A model generated the notes under the pieces. The model did not search any database. It had not been told where the DNA came from and worked only from the letters and a program-made list of their open reading frames with translations. A stretch of 64,000 nucleotides of DNA from Phallusia mammillata. Taxonomy: Eukaryota; Chordata; Ascidiacea; Phlebobranchia; Ascidiidae. Numbering within the stretch: position 1 is the stretch's first letter; each line of letters starts with the position of its first letter. The position numbers and the translations under genes are program-made. Shown in pieces: positions 52,361 to 63,860 of this stretch. The stretch lies in assembly GCA_003260075.1 (NCBI GenBank), contig QLIY01000194.1:1-64000 (forward strand), given 5' to 3'.

Positions 52361-53332
52361 CTGCATGTATAAACAAAACGGATTGTTATTGTCATTCAAC
52401 GAAACGTAAATAAACTTTCAATACAGTTACACTACTGCTATTAACAACATAATTGGGCCTATTAAAAACAAACATTTTTTAAGCAAAAAAACATCTAAAA
52501 AAGTCAAAATATCATGTTATTTAATGCACTGTGCACAAATTAAAATTTAAAAAATAATAAAACAATTTGCTTACTCCTGAAGGTGGTGGGCCTTCTACTG
52601 ACATTGAAACCAGATGCTCTCCTCTGAGTAAAACAAGACCTAATGTTCGCTTTTCTTCACGGTCTGCAGTTCCCTTTTTTGGGCGAATACGACGAAATTC
52701 ATCACAATCGACAAGAATCAAATTCATGTGCTTGTCAAATGCTTTAAATGTTCCAATAAAAGTTCTTCCATCCTGATAACACGAAAAATGTTTTTTAAGA
52801 CCAAAATACAACCTTGTCTTTTAAAAAGGATGTTTGCAACTATACTTAGAACTGTATATTTAAAAACATTACTTTAGCTAATTAGAGAGAAAAACCATCT
52901 ACTTATTTTATACATCATTGGCAGTATTACACAGGTATGATAGCTTAACATAAATCATTTTAATATCATGTACATTTATTGGCAAAAAAGCAAATGGGAT
53001 GTTGATCGAAACAAATCCTTACAGCAGAACAAGGGACATGTTAAGCTCTTTAACATATTTGTATCTCAAGTCTTAACCATTATTGTGTGCAATTTTTGTG
53101 AGAATCACCTGCAAGATACATCGCATGCGAAAGTTGATGTGGTTGTTTAACTTTGAACCTCCACGTGGAGCCTAAAAAACAATAAATGTGGCTCGAGCTC
53201 GATACAGTAACACAGTCAAATTTATGTCAACAATTTACAGTTTAAGATTTTTTTACAACATGTCCAAACCAAAATACAGCAGTAAACCTGCCCAAACGTT
53301 ATCTCAAAATAACATATATTTGATCTTACCAT
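52121..53332 (-). CDS. SNRPB: SmB/SmB' small nuclear ribonucleoprotein (whole gene)
   Basis: Four coding exons on the minus strand (53330-53332, 53109-53171, 52575-52772, 52121-52360), all GT/AG and phase 0, give 167 residues. The Sm1 and Sm2 motifs are complete: [29 protein letters not shown], and [14 protein letters not shown]. After these comes an R-A-A-G-R-G stretch and a proline/glycine-rich tail with P-P-P-G-M motifs, ending G-F-G-Y. SmB is one of seven Sm proteins that form the ring on U1, U2, U4 and U5 snRNAs. Human SmB/B' has about 231-240 residues; the tail here is shorter, with fewer P-P-P-G-M repeats, while R-G dipeptides suitable for arginine methylation remain. The gene is convergent with the rolling-stone-like gene. 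Confidence 0.96.
52575..52772 (-). CDS. SNRPB: SNRPB exon 3 (Sm fold)
   Basis: 66 codons, acceptor tgttatcag, donor TCAGGA|gtaagc. It carries the second half of Sm1 and all of Sm2, then E-G-P-P-P-S-G. Confidence 0.97.
53109..53171 (-). CDS. SNRPB: SNRPB exon 2
   Basis: 21 codons, acceptor ttgttttttag, donor TTGCAG|gtgatt. It encodes [21 protein letters not shown], aligned to the conserved start of SmB (human K-M-L-Q-H-I-D-Y-R-M-R-C-I-L-Q). Confidence 0.93.
53330..53332 (-). CDS. SNRPB: SNRPB start codon at the very end of exon 1
   Basis: On the minus strand CAACAAAATG is followed directly by gtaaga, so the coding part of exon 1 is just the ATG, joined in phase 0 to exon 2. The result has the same N-terminal length as other SmB proteins. 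The 5' UTR continues to higher coordinates; its end is not determined. Confidence 0.8.
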
Positions 53333-53710
53333 TTTGTTGAAATATTGGGAAAAACTGGTAACAAAAGCAAACCAGTAAAAAACATGAACTGCTTGGAGCT
53401 GATCTGCAACAAAATTTTTGTGAAAACAAGCGTGATATTTTGACATAACCGACGGAGCATGTGTAAGTCCGTAGGAATAAAAACACGGTAAAATAAATAC
53501 TATACATGTAGATAGTAAAACAATTTTTGCAACATTTTGGTTTGCATAAACATTTAAAGTTTTTACTGGATTAAAATTGCTTCATAATGATTAAACTAGT
53601 GTTAAAATTTATACTGTACTACTTAGGTTACGTGAAAGTAAGAAATCTAAACCGGCGCGCATTGTTACATACGTTCACACCGATTGGGCGGCAGTTGTAC
53701 AAAAACTGAT
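53333..53710. other. SNRPB 5' UTR and promoter region
   Basis: AT-rich sequence between the SNRPB start codon and a hAT insertion. No TATA box at a fixed distance is evident and no other gene is seen. Confidence 0.45.
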
Positions 53711-54252
53711 AATTAGTCCAGGGAGTCGAACCGGAACTGAACCCGAACCCGCGAACCGGTTTGAGCGGTTAATTTCATTAAACCCGAACCGAACCCGAAC
53801 CGCTAATTACGATTTTCTGAAAACCCGAACCGGAGTTGAACCGCATATTTTGTTGGGCGTTGGACCCGAACCGGAACCGAACCAGTAAAAAATGCAGTTT
53901 GTTTTAAATTTTGTGATTTTGTTCAAAACAGCGCACTGAAGAATACGCGATAGGCTATAACACTTATAGGGCGTGTCAAAAATAACAGTGTACGGGCAAA
54001 ATTATTTTGGAGTTTGTTAAGGTCAGGTAGATGATGGGTAGAATTAAATTAAAATGAATAAAAATTTAAACCGGTTTAAAAACCGCAAACCGGTTCGGAC
54101 CTGATAATTTGCCCAAACCGGAACAAAACCCGAACCCGAAAATATATATTTTTAAAAACCCGAACCGAACCCGAACCCCTAAAAACAAAACCAAGTGACC
54201 CCGAACCGAACCTGAACCCATATGACAAGCGGTTCGACTCCCTGAATTAGTC
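53711..54252. mobile_element. hAT-like element with AACCCGAACCG iterations
   Basis: The element at 53719-54244 (526 bp) has 15-bp inverted ends CAGGGAGTCGAACCG and CGGTTCGACTCCCTG, flanked by the perfect 8-bp duplication aattagtc (53711-53718 and 54245-54252). Both subterminal regions are packed with AACCCGAACCG-like units in one orientation on each side, a layout expected for repeated transposase-binding sites, as in the plant element Ac. There is no transposase ORF. The insertion lies about 390 bp upstream of the SNRPB ATG, in its promoter region. Confidence 0.92.
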
Positions 54253-56884
54253 AATGTCAAATAAAAAAAATCTGGACAAAATTTCTGGACTGCGACTAAG
54301 AAATTCAACTCAATAAATAAAATCCGTTGGCAAATAAGTTATTTTGTTCGTCCCTGACATAGGATGCTGCGTGGCATTTACCAAAATAAAAACGGTATGA
54401 CAAGAATGGTGGGCTACTCCAACCTATTAAGAAGTCAACTTTAAACAAGATCTTTTAAAGCAGATACAACACAGGGCAATGATAGTTGTTTAGCTAAGTC
54501 AATCATTATTCAACCAATTAAACTGATTGATTAAATAAGGGATTTCCCGCCACCATATTAAAGTGCACTGTTGTAGGTCTACTTATCTACACATAATTCG
54601 AGACTAAAGCATGACTACTAATATTTAAGTAAATAAAAACTGAGAATATGCACACCTCATTCATATCTACAATCAAGAAAAAAATGCACTGAAACGTTAA
54701 ACGCAACCATCCCATATATTTGTTTTTATTACCAACAATGCAAAGAAAGAGAACCTATTCTGATTACAACAACATTAATAAATTGCCCTACTGCTGTCCC
54801 CTACTATCATACTGAGCGCTTCTTGCGCTATATAAAGGCATCAGCCTTTAGCCTAATATAAAAATCTCATCATAAACTCTATTAAACACCAGCCTAAAAT
54901 TTCTCTCGTATCAGCCCAAAAAAACTTGTTTTTCCGTTCAAGTTAACAGAATAAAAATCTTTGTTTATCAGCACCAGTGCCTGAAACATGACATTATCCC
55001 TCGCCCTACTGCTTTCAGCAATTACTCAACAATCAATAAGCTTTCCAGCTTATTTTCAAAAAGAAAAACAAACTTGACAATTTTCTAAAACTGTATTTCG
55101 AGTAACGAAAGCAATTGCCATGAACAAATCTCGCCGGCGCGAGATGAAAAAAGGCACAAAACGGTCACTTGAAATACAGCGATAACCGCATAATCAGACA
55201 AAACGAGCCCAAAATCAAAAACAGCCTATAACGTGTATCGTATTTTCAGGAAGTTCGTCGTATAAATATTGACAAATAATACCAAACAGTTGTTAATTTT
55301 CACCTAAATTTAGATTTGCCCCATAAATATTGGATCAAGTAAGTAAAAATGCGCCAAAACAGTAGAACTCATACAAAAAAACTTTGAGCAAACACATAAG
55401 TGGAAACTGCCTCAAAATTTTTCTAGCATTATGTAATAAATCATAGCCACAAAATCGTCAAAACGACACAGGTTGATGCAATAAAAACAAGGTGTTGTGG
55501 GGGGGGGGTCTCAAATTTTTCTAGCATTATGTAATAAATCATAGCCAGAAAATCGTCAAAACGACACAGGTTGATGCAATAAAAACAAGGTGTTGTGAAA
55601 AGAGAAAGAAAGCGTAAAAATCTACAGTAACGCGCATTTATGGCGACATGTGTTTTTTGTCACGAAGTTTTTAGGGTTCTAACAATAAAAATCACACTGA
55701 CTTTCAAAAAATACAAATTTAACACTTTATAATACTCCTATTCGTTTCGTCTACTTTGTCAGGCATTGTTTTAAAAAACAAAAAACGCGATTAGATGTAT
55801 GAGAGCAGATCAATCAAATGTGGAAAATTATTCAATCCGTTTCAAAGCAATGTAATTAAAATTCAAACGCACAAATACTATAAACATATTTTTATTCCCC
55901 TTTGTTAAGGCATTTAGTGTGCATAATTGTGTTTGCCACATGCCTACATGATTAACGGCGGAACATAGTTTGACAGACTTTCGCAGGCAAAGTTTTTTCG
56001 CTGAACATGATCGAGGTACAGAAGAACAATTTGGCCACGTGGTGGCAATCACACCACAGCTCTGTCGCATTTAAATGAGTGCTAAAATCCAATGGGGGAT
56101 ATGTCATAAGCAACACGATGGCAATTACGTTAGGGTAATGGTGGCGAGGAAGGACTGGTTTTTGACACCAACCCGGACGCACGCGGTTGACAGATCGGCA
56201 TAAGGAATACGACTGGCGACCACAAAGCAAACAGGCGAGAGAAAAACGAAAAAGGAAGTTAAGCGGGGCGTGACGGCCCGTTGAGACGTTGGGCGATGCA
56301 GGCTGAAAGGGATCGAGTCCGGATTTTGCTAAATGGATCGCAATTATAAGGACCTACACAATATATGAAACGGGATGTTAGGACTGCTGAGGCCACAAAA
56401 TTTTGCCAAAACTTGAACACAGATATGAGGCGAGGCTGCTGGAATAAAACGGCATTAAAATGGGGAACGGCCTGCTGATTGTCAATAGGACAAAACGTAA
56501 AAAACATAATAGCCTAACCATAGTGAGAACACCCTAAACCTCCTCAGAAAGGATGTAACATTTGTTCATTCAGGGCAAAGGATTGCCGTCTTTAAAACAG
56601 CACAAGTTGTTAATAAGTCGGCAAAGTCGCAAATCATGAAGCAAAACCGCGAAGGCGAAATAAGCTCTTAATGTTAAACAGCTTCGTGCGAGTAAAGAAT
56701 TTGTGTTTTCGACATATTTCGTCGCGATTATGTAAAGATATCAAATCGACAAATGTCACTCGAACAAACACAAACGGTAAAAAGAACGAACTATTACTCT
56801 TGGGCAGAAACGACTGGCTTTTCAGGGACCATAGCAAAATGCATTGTTTTAACTGTTTGTCCCGTAATTAGGGCTTAAGTCTCC
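54253..56884. other. Intergenic, MAP2K 3' flank plus one duplication
   Basis: No gene is recognised. A minus-strand AATAAA (plus-strand TTTATT at 55890-55895) about 1 kb below the MAP2K stop is a possible polyadenylation signal. A duplication split by a G run is listed separately. Confidence 0.45.
55411..55597. repeat. Tandem duplication (about 87 bp x 2) separated by a G run
   Basis: Copy 1 (55411-55498) and copy 2 (about 55510-55597) both run from CTCAAA..TTTTTCTAGC to AACAAGGTGTTGTG, with two small differences (one A in an A run; CACAAAA/CAGAAAA). About ten G bases (55499-55508) plus TCT sit at the junction. Confidence 0.92.
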
Positions 56885-57082
56885 TCATTCGAGAATAAGA
56901 CTTATAAAGGATGCAATGTTGAGTCTGTTCTCGCGCAAGTGCGACTGTATGAAGGGGTGCTCCTCAAGATCGCGGTAATTGGGACGTTGCGCTGGATCCT
57001 TGTTAAGGCAACAGCGACAGAAGTTGTGTAGTTCGGGCGAAAATGCGTTGTCCGGGAGCGACGGTGAAGGATCTTCAACCAC
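56885..57082 (-). CDS. MAP2K6: MAP2K3/6 terminal exon (C-lobe, docking region)
   Basis: Acceptor gtttttag at the high end, TGA stop at 56885-56887. It encodes [20 protein letters not shown] (subdomain XI arginine) and H-P-F-I-Q. Confidence 0.95.
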   Translation of the reverse strand: MVEDPSPSLPDNAFSPELHNFCRCCLNKDPAQRPNYRDLEEHPFIQSHLRENRLNIASFISLILE

Positions 57083-60000
57083 CTAAAAACAGGATGCTTC
57101 ATTACGAAAATCGCTGTTTCAAACCGAAGGCTTTTAACCGGAAGTAACTTAGAGGTAAATCTGACATGATTTTAGAGCAAACTTTACCATTGTCCAACTT
57201 TTTTGGCATGCTGAATTTGTGCAGTGAAGAACGGGGAATTTTATCACAATGCAATGGGGTCAAAGGAGAGAAATATCGATATATGGTTGTAGACTAATAG
57301 TTTTAAATGTATACTAATAAAGTTGTATGTATTAAGTATAAAATTATTCAAGCCAATGAATATACGAGTAAAGAGGCCAAGCTGTGATCAAAATGAGCAA
57401 CGAAAACAAGTAATTAAAATAAGTAAACTCGGGACCATCATAAATTGGGCCGATCTATTCAGCTACGTATTGTTTAAAACAACAAAGGAACTAAAAGCAA
57501 AATCGCTATGGGCGTTACTTATATCGCGCGTATGAGTCGACGGGAATTTAAATCCTGCAAGAACACAGAAGTTTGGTATCCTACATCATGCCGAATTACC
57601 GGTTGTGGACGGATATCGGTTAGTTTCATGTCCGTTGTGGTATCTTATGCGTCGCCCAAATTACATGGATATAGACCCTTTAAAGTGCATAAGATACAAG
57701 TACCAAAATACTTGGTAAACACACAATTTTCAAAAGCTTTCACCAAAACCCATTTAAATGTTACCACACAGGGCTTTGTAACTTTCCAAGGTGTCGTTAT
57801 AGCAAAGGTAAAGGCAACGCAAGGTTACACCCACTTTCACTAACCGGGTCTTGGTGTATTACGTTGAAAGTTTGAAACTATTATGTTTGTAGCTTTATCG
57901 ATAAATATTGTAAACGATTATGAAACTTTACCTTTTCACGAATTAGCCAACACTGTCGTTAGCTTAACACCCGATCTCGTACCTCCTGTTTTCTACTTTG
58001 TATACCCCTAGCCAGGGTTTTTTTAAGGTTTGGTTTGGGTGACCGCTAAGTAGTTTTAAGAGACCGCAAGTGTTTCATTTAAATACCAAAAATAGCCATA
58101 TTTGCTTAAACGAATTATTTATTAGGCTACTGGCAAATTTTGGGAAACCGCTGGAGAAATTTGGGGGACCGTTTCGGTCCCCCAAAACACCTTAAAAAAA
58201 CACTGCCCCTAGCCTAGGGGCTACATTCGCCCCTGTTAAGAGCCACTGGCCTAAAACCCTTCTAACGACCACTGCACTAATCTCAAGATCACTAACCTGT
58301 TTTAACTGCTGAAAGGGATTCTTCCAGGTATCGTAGGGGAAGTCCCCGGTTGCAACTTCGATCATGGTGATGCCGAGGCTCCAGACGTCACTCTTCACAT
58401 CGTAACCCTGCTTGTTCTTGGCAGGGTCGATACGCTCAGGGGCCATATATGGTTTGCAGCCGGCGTCGATCGTTTTGGCCAGGGAGTCGACAAGCTGTCC
58501 GCTAATGCCGAAGTCGCACAGTTTCACTTGCCCTGCGTCAATAAAAAGATAGATTTTAAAACAACGTGTACAGTTTAAAAACAACCCATCGTTTACAGGG
58601 TAAATATAAGTAAGCAAAGTTTTGCGAGAAGTAGAGCATTAAGGCGTCAAAGAAATTGGGAGTTAAACAGAATCTTTAAAATCAAACGGTAAATCAGAGA
58701 AACTCTTTAAAAATCATGGTCGAAAACTTGTGTCCTAAAGGTTTAACCAATGCCTTGCTCGCTTGTTTTTGATTTATTCTTGCCTGTTTGATTAGTGAAA
58801 AAAATATTTTCGCTTGTAAATCAACTCTATTACCAGCTGTGTTATCAAATATGGTCGGTTGTTATCATAATCTGCAAGAAAGGGGTTTGCGCAAAAAAGT
58901 CTGCAATTGCAATCATTTATTCCAGTGACTTTTCCTGCAACAAACACTGATGACTCAGCACACGGAGGCACATGTGTGACGTCGGAGCATGCTAAGTCAC
59001 AGAGAGACTTGCAAATATGGAAGTTGAAGAGGTCGACTTAGCAATGCCGCCTCCAACAATGCAACCGCAGGCAAAGAAATAACAGAACAGGAGCTTGGCT
59101 GACACAAGGATAAATAACCTTAGATGTGTTAACCTGGTAACGTAGTTTTTCCTTCCAAATCAAAAGCTTATCGCAACAAAATGGCCTATGGTTGCTGTCA
59201 GTGCCAAAATTGCAGTTGTTTCAAATTTAATGCTTGAACCCGAAAGTGCTAGGGTAAATCCGATCCACACCTAACGGAAGCCCGAAAACTGTTTACCAAA
59301 TAAACCAAAAACGCAATGACATGTACGTCTGTGCGAAACAATCTAATCCACATCTGGCTTGTTCGTGCAAAAAACGTAAAAATATAATATATACGAAGCA
59401 ATGTTGACATTCAGGCCCATATTAGGCCCATTCTTTTCTAAAATCAAAGCCCGAGACAAGCCCATAGTTAAGCCGAAAAGCCCTGACTTACAATTCTGGT
59501 TTATATATGGATTAAGTTCAAACGTGTGATAAAGGCTACAGTTCATTTTATTCGAAGGATGAAGCACAAAAGTAAACTCCTTAAAAAATTTAAACTTTAA
59601 ATGTGTGTAGGGAATTTCCCCGGGCTCGTTGCAGAAAATTTAACCGAACAGGTCATATGCATCAAAACCACCCAACGGTTCTCCTTTTGTTGTGAGTTTT
59701 GTTGCAAACAATAAAGGCAGCTGAGTCGGAGGAAAGTCCCGAAAGCTGACCGTTGGTACAACGAGATCAAATCTCCCCCAACGAAGGACAATAGTGGCGT
59801 AACCAAACACATCCAGTGACAGTAATTGTCCATTTGATGACAGACTACAGAGCGAGGTATCACATGGGTTTTATACTATAGGCTGGCTGTATCTTTTTTG
59901 GAAACAACCATATTTGGTTTGGGGCTGAATAATTAAACAATAAAAACACTGCAGCTGGGACTTTACATTGTACTTTCCTTTTCTGCCTCGCAAAGCTAAA

Positions 60001-63000
60001 TGAATACAAGCACTGTTGGACTTCATCAGAGCTAATCTAAATGCCACAGCAAGAATTTCGAATATTCGATAGACGACACCCTTGTCCGTATCCGTCGCGG
60101 AATGCGGCTAACTACAAAAACAGTATCGAACAATTTGCGTCAGAAGTCTTCGGAAGAGTCACAAGGGCATGAAAGCACGAACAGACAGACAGAGGAGCTC
60201 AATTCAAACAAAAGCGCATCGGGGGAGCCCGGCGGCGGTGAGCAGTTTTCGTCGTCAATGCCGGTTTGTTTGTCGTCGAAAGGTCGAACCGACAGGCAAA
60301 GCACTGTCCGGGCGCGGGGCGTGACATTTTCATGCATCCGCACATTCTCTTTGCGCCTCTGTTCGCCACGGAACCGAAAATAGATGCGTCGCCCACAACT
60401 GCTCAGCAACAAAGCGCGTGTATGTGAGCCACAAGCACCCCATTCATACGTCACACACCGCAACATTGTGACGCGCGTCGCGGTTGCACGCGGGCAACAT
60501 CATTGCGTTTTGCCAACCATCCTGTGGACGAAGCATCTCGCCTCCGGTTGTCACGTGACTTCCGGGACACCAAAACGAGGTCAATTTGTAACAGGATCGC
60601 GGTTTAATCTCCGAAGTCGAGAGAACTAAAACCGCGCGTTCGTTGAATCAAAGCCGGCTTTGGCTGCTGTGGGTTTTGGTGTAGGGCACAGGACAATAGG
60701 CGATTTACTGAGGCGCTTAATTATCAGCGCGATTGTTGGCCAACGGCAGGATTAGCGTAGACGCGTCGTCTGGCGAAATATTAAGCCTACTGTTCCCTTC
60801 ATTCGATCACGCATGACTGAGACAAACAACGATTCATCGCGCGTTTTGGGTTAACTTTGTGTGTTGCCAACAGCGATGAAAAACAATCGCACGTTCGGTT
60901 TTGTTTGCTGCGACTAAGGAATATCAAAAATACACCAGCGGTACAAAATCTACATGGTACTATATATTTTGGTTTTTCTCCGTTCAGTCAAACTACCAAA
61001 ACAAAGCGGCGCGAGTCCCGGCACAAAATCCTAAACATAAATAGACAGTTTTGTTTAACGGAAAGAACCCACAAAGTACAAAGGGAAACCTAAAAACAAG
61101 AACACAGAAAAGTTAAGCACCCTATTTCACCACAATACAAACTGTTATAACTCTGACTCACCTAATTGTTTGCCTAGAAACACAGGGACGAGGGGATAAA
61201 CGTATCTCGTCGTGGCAGGCGTCTGTGTAAACTGATAGCTTGTTTTGGTAATGATAGACCAAGCATTTTGAGCTAGAAGCTGTTTACGTTGGCAGCGAAG
61301 CGAGGAAGGCGAAATAAAACCCCGTTCTTTGTCGTTAAGGTAAAGGTGCGGTTTTGCAAAGGCACGGTGCTAAGCCTTGCTGTCGGAGAAACCTAATAAC
61401 AGAACAAGCTCGGGGTCGGAACTAATCGGCGCCAGTCTGTAGGAGGTGGTCGACAAAAACTTTAACTACTCTGTTTACAGTGATACCCCGACGTTCGGTA
61501 TTGCAAGGCGCGATTGTAATAAACATACACTGTCACGGGTGCTTGCATGGGAAAAAGTTGAACCCATCCACATGTAATCATCAAATACCAAGCACAACCG
61601 AACGCCAAAATAATTGCAATTATAGATCAATCCCGAAACATACCGTACGTCAAAACGCCCGACAGGATGCTTTTCCAATTCGAAATTAAAATTCTAAATA
61701 AATCAAAACATTGCATCAAGTGTTTGAAGATGCCTGATTGCCTTGCACATAGGGTTTAAATGTGACATTTCTGCTGGGTGCAATACAGTCGCCGGGACAT
61801 AGGCCTATGTCTGCCTTTTAGATTCAAGGAATAGTGCTAAGGAAGCAGAACAGCATGCTTAGGTGTGGGTTTGATGAATGCAGAACGTAACAAAACAGCA
61901 TGACCATGCTTTCAGGGAAATCGAAACCCACCGCCAGTGGTGTTGAATCGCATTCCACTTTCTTGGTGCAATATAACCTCAAGGGCCTCAGAAACGAAGC
62001 AAGAGATATTTAAAGTCGAATTTCTTTGCAGCAACGTATTGGGAATTTCCATATCATTATCATTGAAACTTATCAAGGTCACAAAACTTTTGTTTGACAC
62101 TTTTACTCAAAACAATAAGGGTCATTCGGGTTCATTGCGAGTATGTACCAAAATGATGATTTTAATGACAAAGGGTGGTTAGAATACATTTTTCACTTTA
62201 AACAAAGGGTATCCTTTTCATCGCAGACTGTACATAACAAAGGTACCCAAACAAGTGATCACTATAGACTTTAATACAAACGACACAAGGATGTGGGAGC
62301 ACGTGCTTCCGAGTGACACGTGATAGACTCGCCACATTCCTTGCATTCCAATCCACGCGATTGGGCGTCACTGGCATAGCGACGACGTGTATTTAAGCCC
62401 ATATTTTGATTTTGATATTTCAGCGAGGAATGGACCATGAAATGCTGTGTGGGCTCAATGGACTTCATAATTATAAAAGCCGTCCGTTTAAATGCAATTC
62501 GGAATATAAGGTGCTTGCAAAGAAGAGTTAAATGCCCAGCTTTTGAAACAAATGTTAGATTAGTGCTGCATTGAAAAGGGTCCGGTACTCAATGTGACCT
62601 TTGGATTCTGGGAACAGGATTCAAGCGAAATTGCAACAAAAAACAGCCATCACAAAAAAATTATCTTACAGGCAAATACTGAAAAAAACAAAACAATTAC
62701 CACTAAATAATATATGCATAAGACAGTGCTAGCTATACAATTGCAGCAATTGTTGTTGTCCAATGTGCAGTGCTTGGGGAATATGTGATTGTCTTGTGCG
62801 TTTATATACTCTGACCAAAGCACCACACATTCTTCTGAACGATTTGCATGTATACCAAAACAACAGGAACACTCACAATTGATGTTATGAAACATAAATT
62901 ATACAAGTATATGCAAGCAAATAAGTCCAAGTTGTTTACTATAAGCTGGAAGTTTGCTTAACAAATCATTACCACCCCCTCACTTAGGCTTTAAGAAGTT

Positions 63001-63860
63001 TCAAATAATAAACATACAACATCAACTAAATGGTGCCTGGGAGGGCTGCACCTGTTGACAAATTTTCCTATCACCTTGATAGGAGAAAGGGTGTTTACAA
63101 CATAAGATTTATCAGTCTTGTGCCTATCATTTCAACCTAGGCCTTCTATGGCTTTGTTTGCTTAAAAACACAAAGGTAACCTGATGCTTATGGTTTCCTC
63201 AAGTCGGCTCCCCTATTCTGAACTGACACATACTTGTGTAAATAATCATATTCAGATGGACCAACATTCTGTACATGACTGGGCAGTTATGTAATTCTAA
63301 AATAACAGTGTCTGGTTTATTCAATCAATTGATTTTGAGACAAAAATGTGGCGAAAACCCAAAATAATTTGTTGCCAATAGAGTTTTTGTCCGTATTGGT
63401 TTCGAAAGTTACATAATTTAAAAAAATTAAAAAGTTGACTCACCTTCTTTGTTGAGTAAAACATTTGATGGTTTCACATCCCGATGAATCACATGCAAGG
63501 TTTCTTGCAGATACCGAAGTGCCTTGACAATAGATACAGCAATAAGGCCCAGTACATCTTCACCAATAGTAAGACCGCGATCTTTGACCTTAAAAGTAAA
63601 AGGGTTAGTTTCCTGTTCTATAATATTTAAGCCAAAGAAATAACATTTACAATGTGACACATAAACACACATGGTGTTACAATTTTCCACATACAATTTA
63701 TAACAGTTTTATTAAAAGCAGGTAAAATTTTCAAATTCTATGTGTCTAAATTCTATGGCCCATTCGATACCTTTTTATAGAACTGATCAAGAGATGTATC
63801 CATGACCTCCATACATATCCATACATCTCCTTGACGAAACAATGCACCATAGAATGTTAC
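56885..63860 (-). CDS. MAP2K6: MAP kinase kinase of the MKK3/MKK6 type, 3' part (partial gene)
   Basis: Four coding exons on the minus strand (63771-63860, 63444-63588, 58297-58532, 56885-57082) join in phase to about 223 residues, ending S-F-I-S-L-I-L-E. The order is V-T-F-Y-G-A-L-F-R and [12 protein letters not shown]; the catalytic loop [20 protein letters not shown]; the activation segment [26 protein letters not shown]; and [14 protein letters not shown], the docking region. These match human MKK6/MKK3 far better than MKK4 or MKK7. Such kinases phosphorylate p38 on T-G-Y in the cytoplasm after MAP3K phosphorylates the S and T of S-L-A-K-T. The glycine loop and lysine exons lie beyond base 64000. 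Whether it is the single pre-duplication MKK3/6 gene cannot be shown here. Confidence 0.95.
58005..58213. mobile_element. Short hAT-like MITE next to a MAP2K exon
   Basis: The element at 58013-58205 (193 bp) has ends CAGGGTTTTTTTAAGG and CCTTAAAAAAACACTG, flanked by the perfect 8-bp duplication cccctagc (58005-58012 and 58206-58213). It contains GGGGGACCGTTTCGGTCCCCC, itself a palindrome. It lies in the last MAP2K intron, about 85 bp downstream of the donor of exon 58297-58532. Confidence 0.9.
58297..58532 (-). CDS. MAP2K6: MAP2K3/6 exon with DFG and activation segment
   Basis: Acceptor ttgacgcag, donor AAACAG|gttagt, phase 1 to phase 0. It encodes [31 protein letters not shown] and [15 protein letters not shown]. 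Confidence 0.97.
58533..63443 (-). other. 4.9-kb MAP2K intron with a CpG-rich middle
   Basis: No coding block is recognised inside. The part from about 60050 to 60800 is clearly richer in CpG than the rest and carries an E-box overlapping an ETS-like site (TCACGTGA at 60551 followed by ACTTCCGG), so it may be an internal promoter or enhancer. The ORFs at 60102-60383 (+) and 60140-60466 (-) overlap each other and match nothing known. Confidence 0.5.
63444..63588 (-). CDS. MAP2K6: MAP2K3/6 exon with catalytic HRD loop
   Basis: Acceptor ttacttttaag, donor GAAG|gtgagt, phase 0 to phase 1. It encodes [14 protein letters not shown] and [15 protein letters not shown]. Confidence 0.96.
63771..63860 (-). 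CDS. MAP2K6: MAP2K3/6 exon with hinge region (first one in the window)
   Basis: 30 codons, acceptor aacattttag, donor AAAAAG|gtatcg, phase 0 on both sides. It encodes [20 protein letters not shown] and D-T-S-L-D-Q-F-Y, the hinge and alpha-D helix. Confidence 0.95.

Noticed and set aside
52079-52413. Plus-strand ORFs over the SNRPB tail
   Set aside because: They are antisense shadows of the proline/glycine-rich exon.
60102-60466. Overlapping ORFs on both strands in the MAP2K intron
   Set aside because: Neither has a recognisable domain; CpG-rich sequence has few stop codons and produces such frames by chance.
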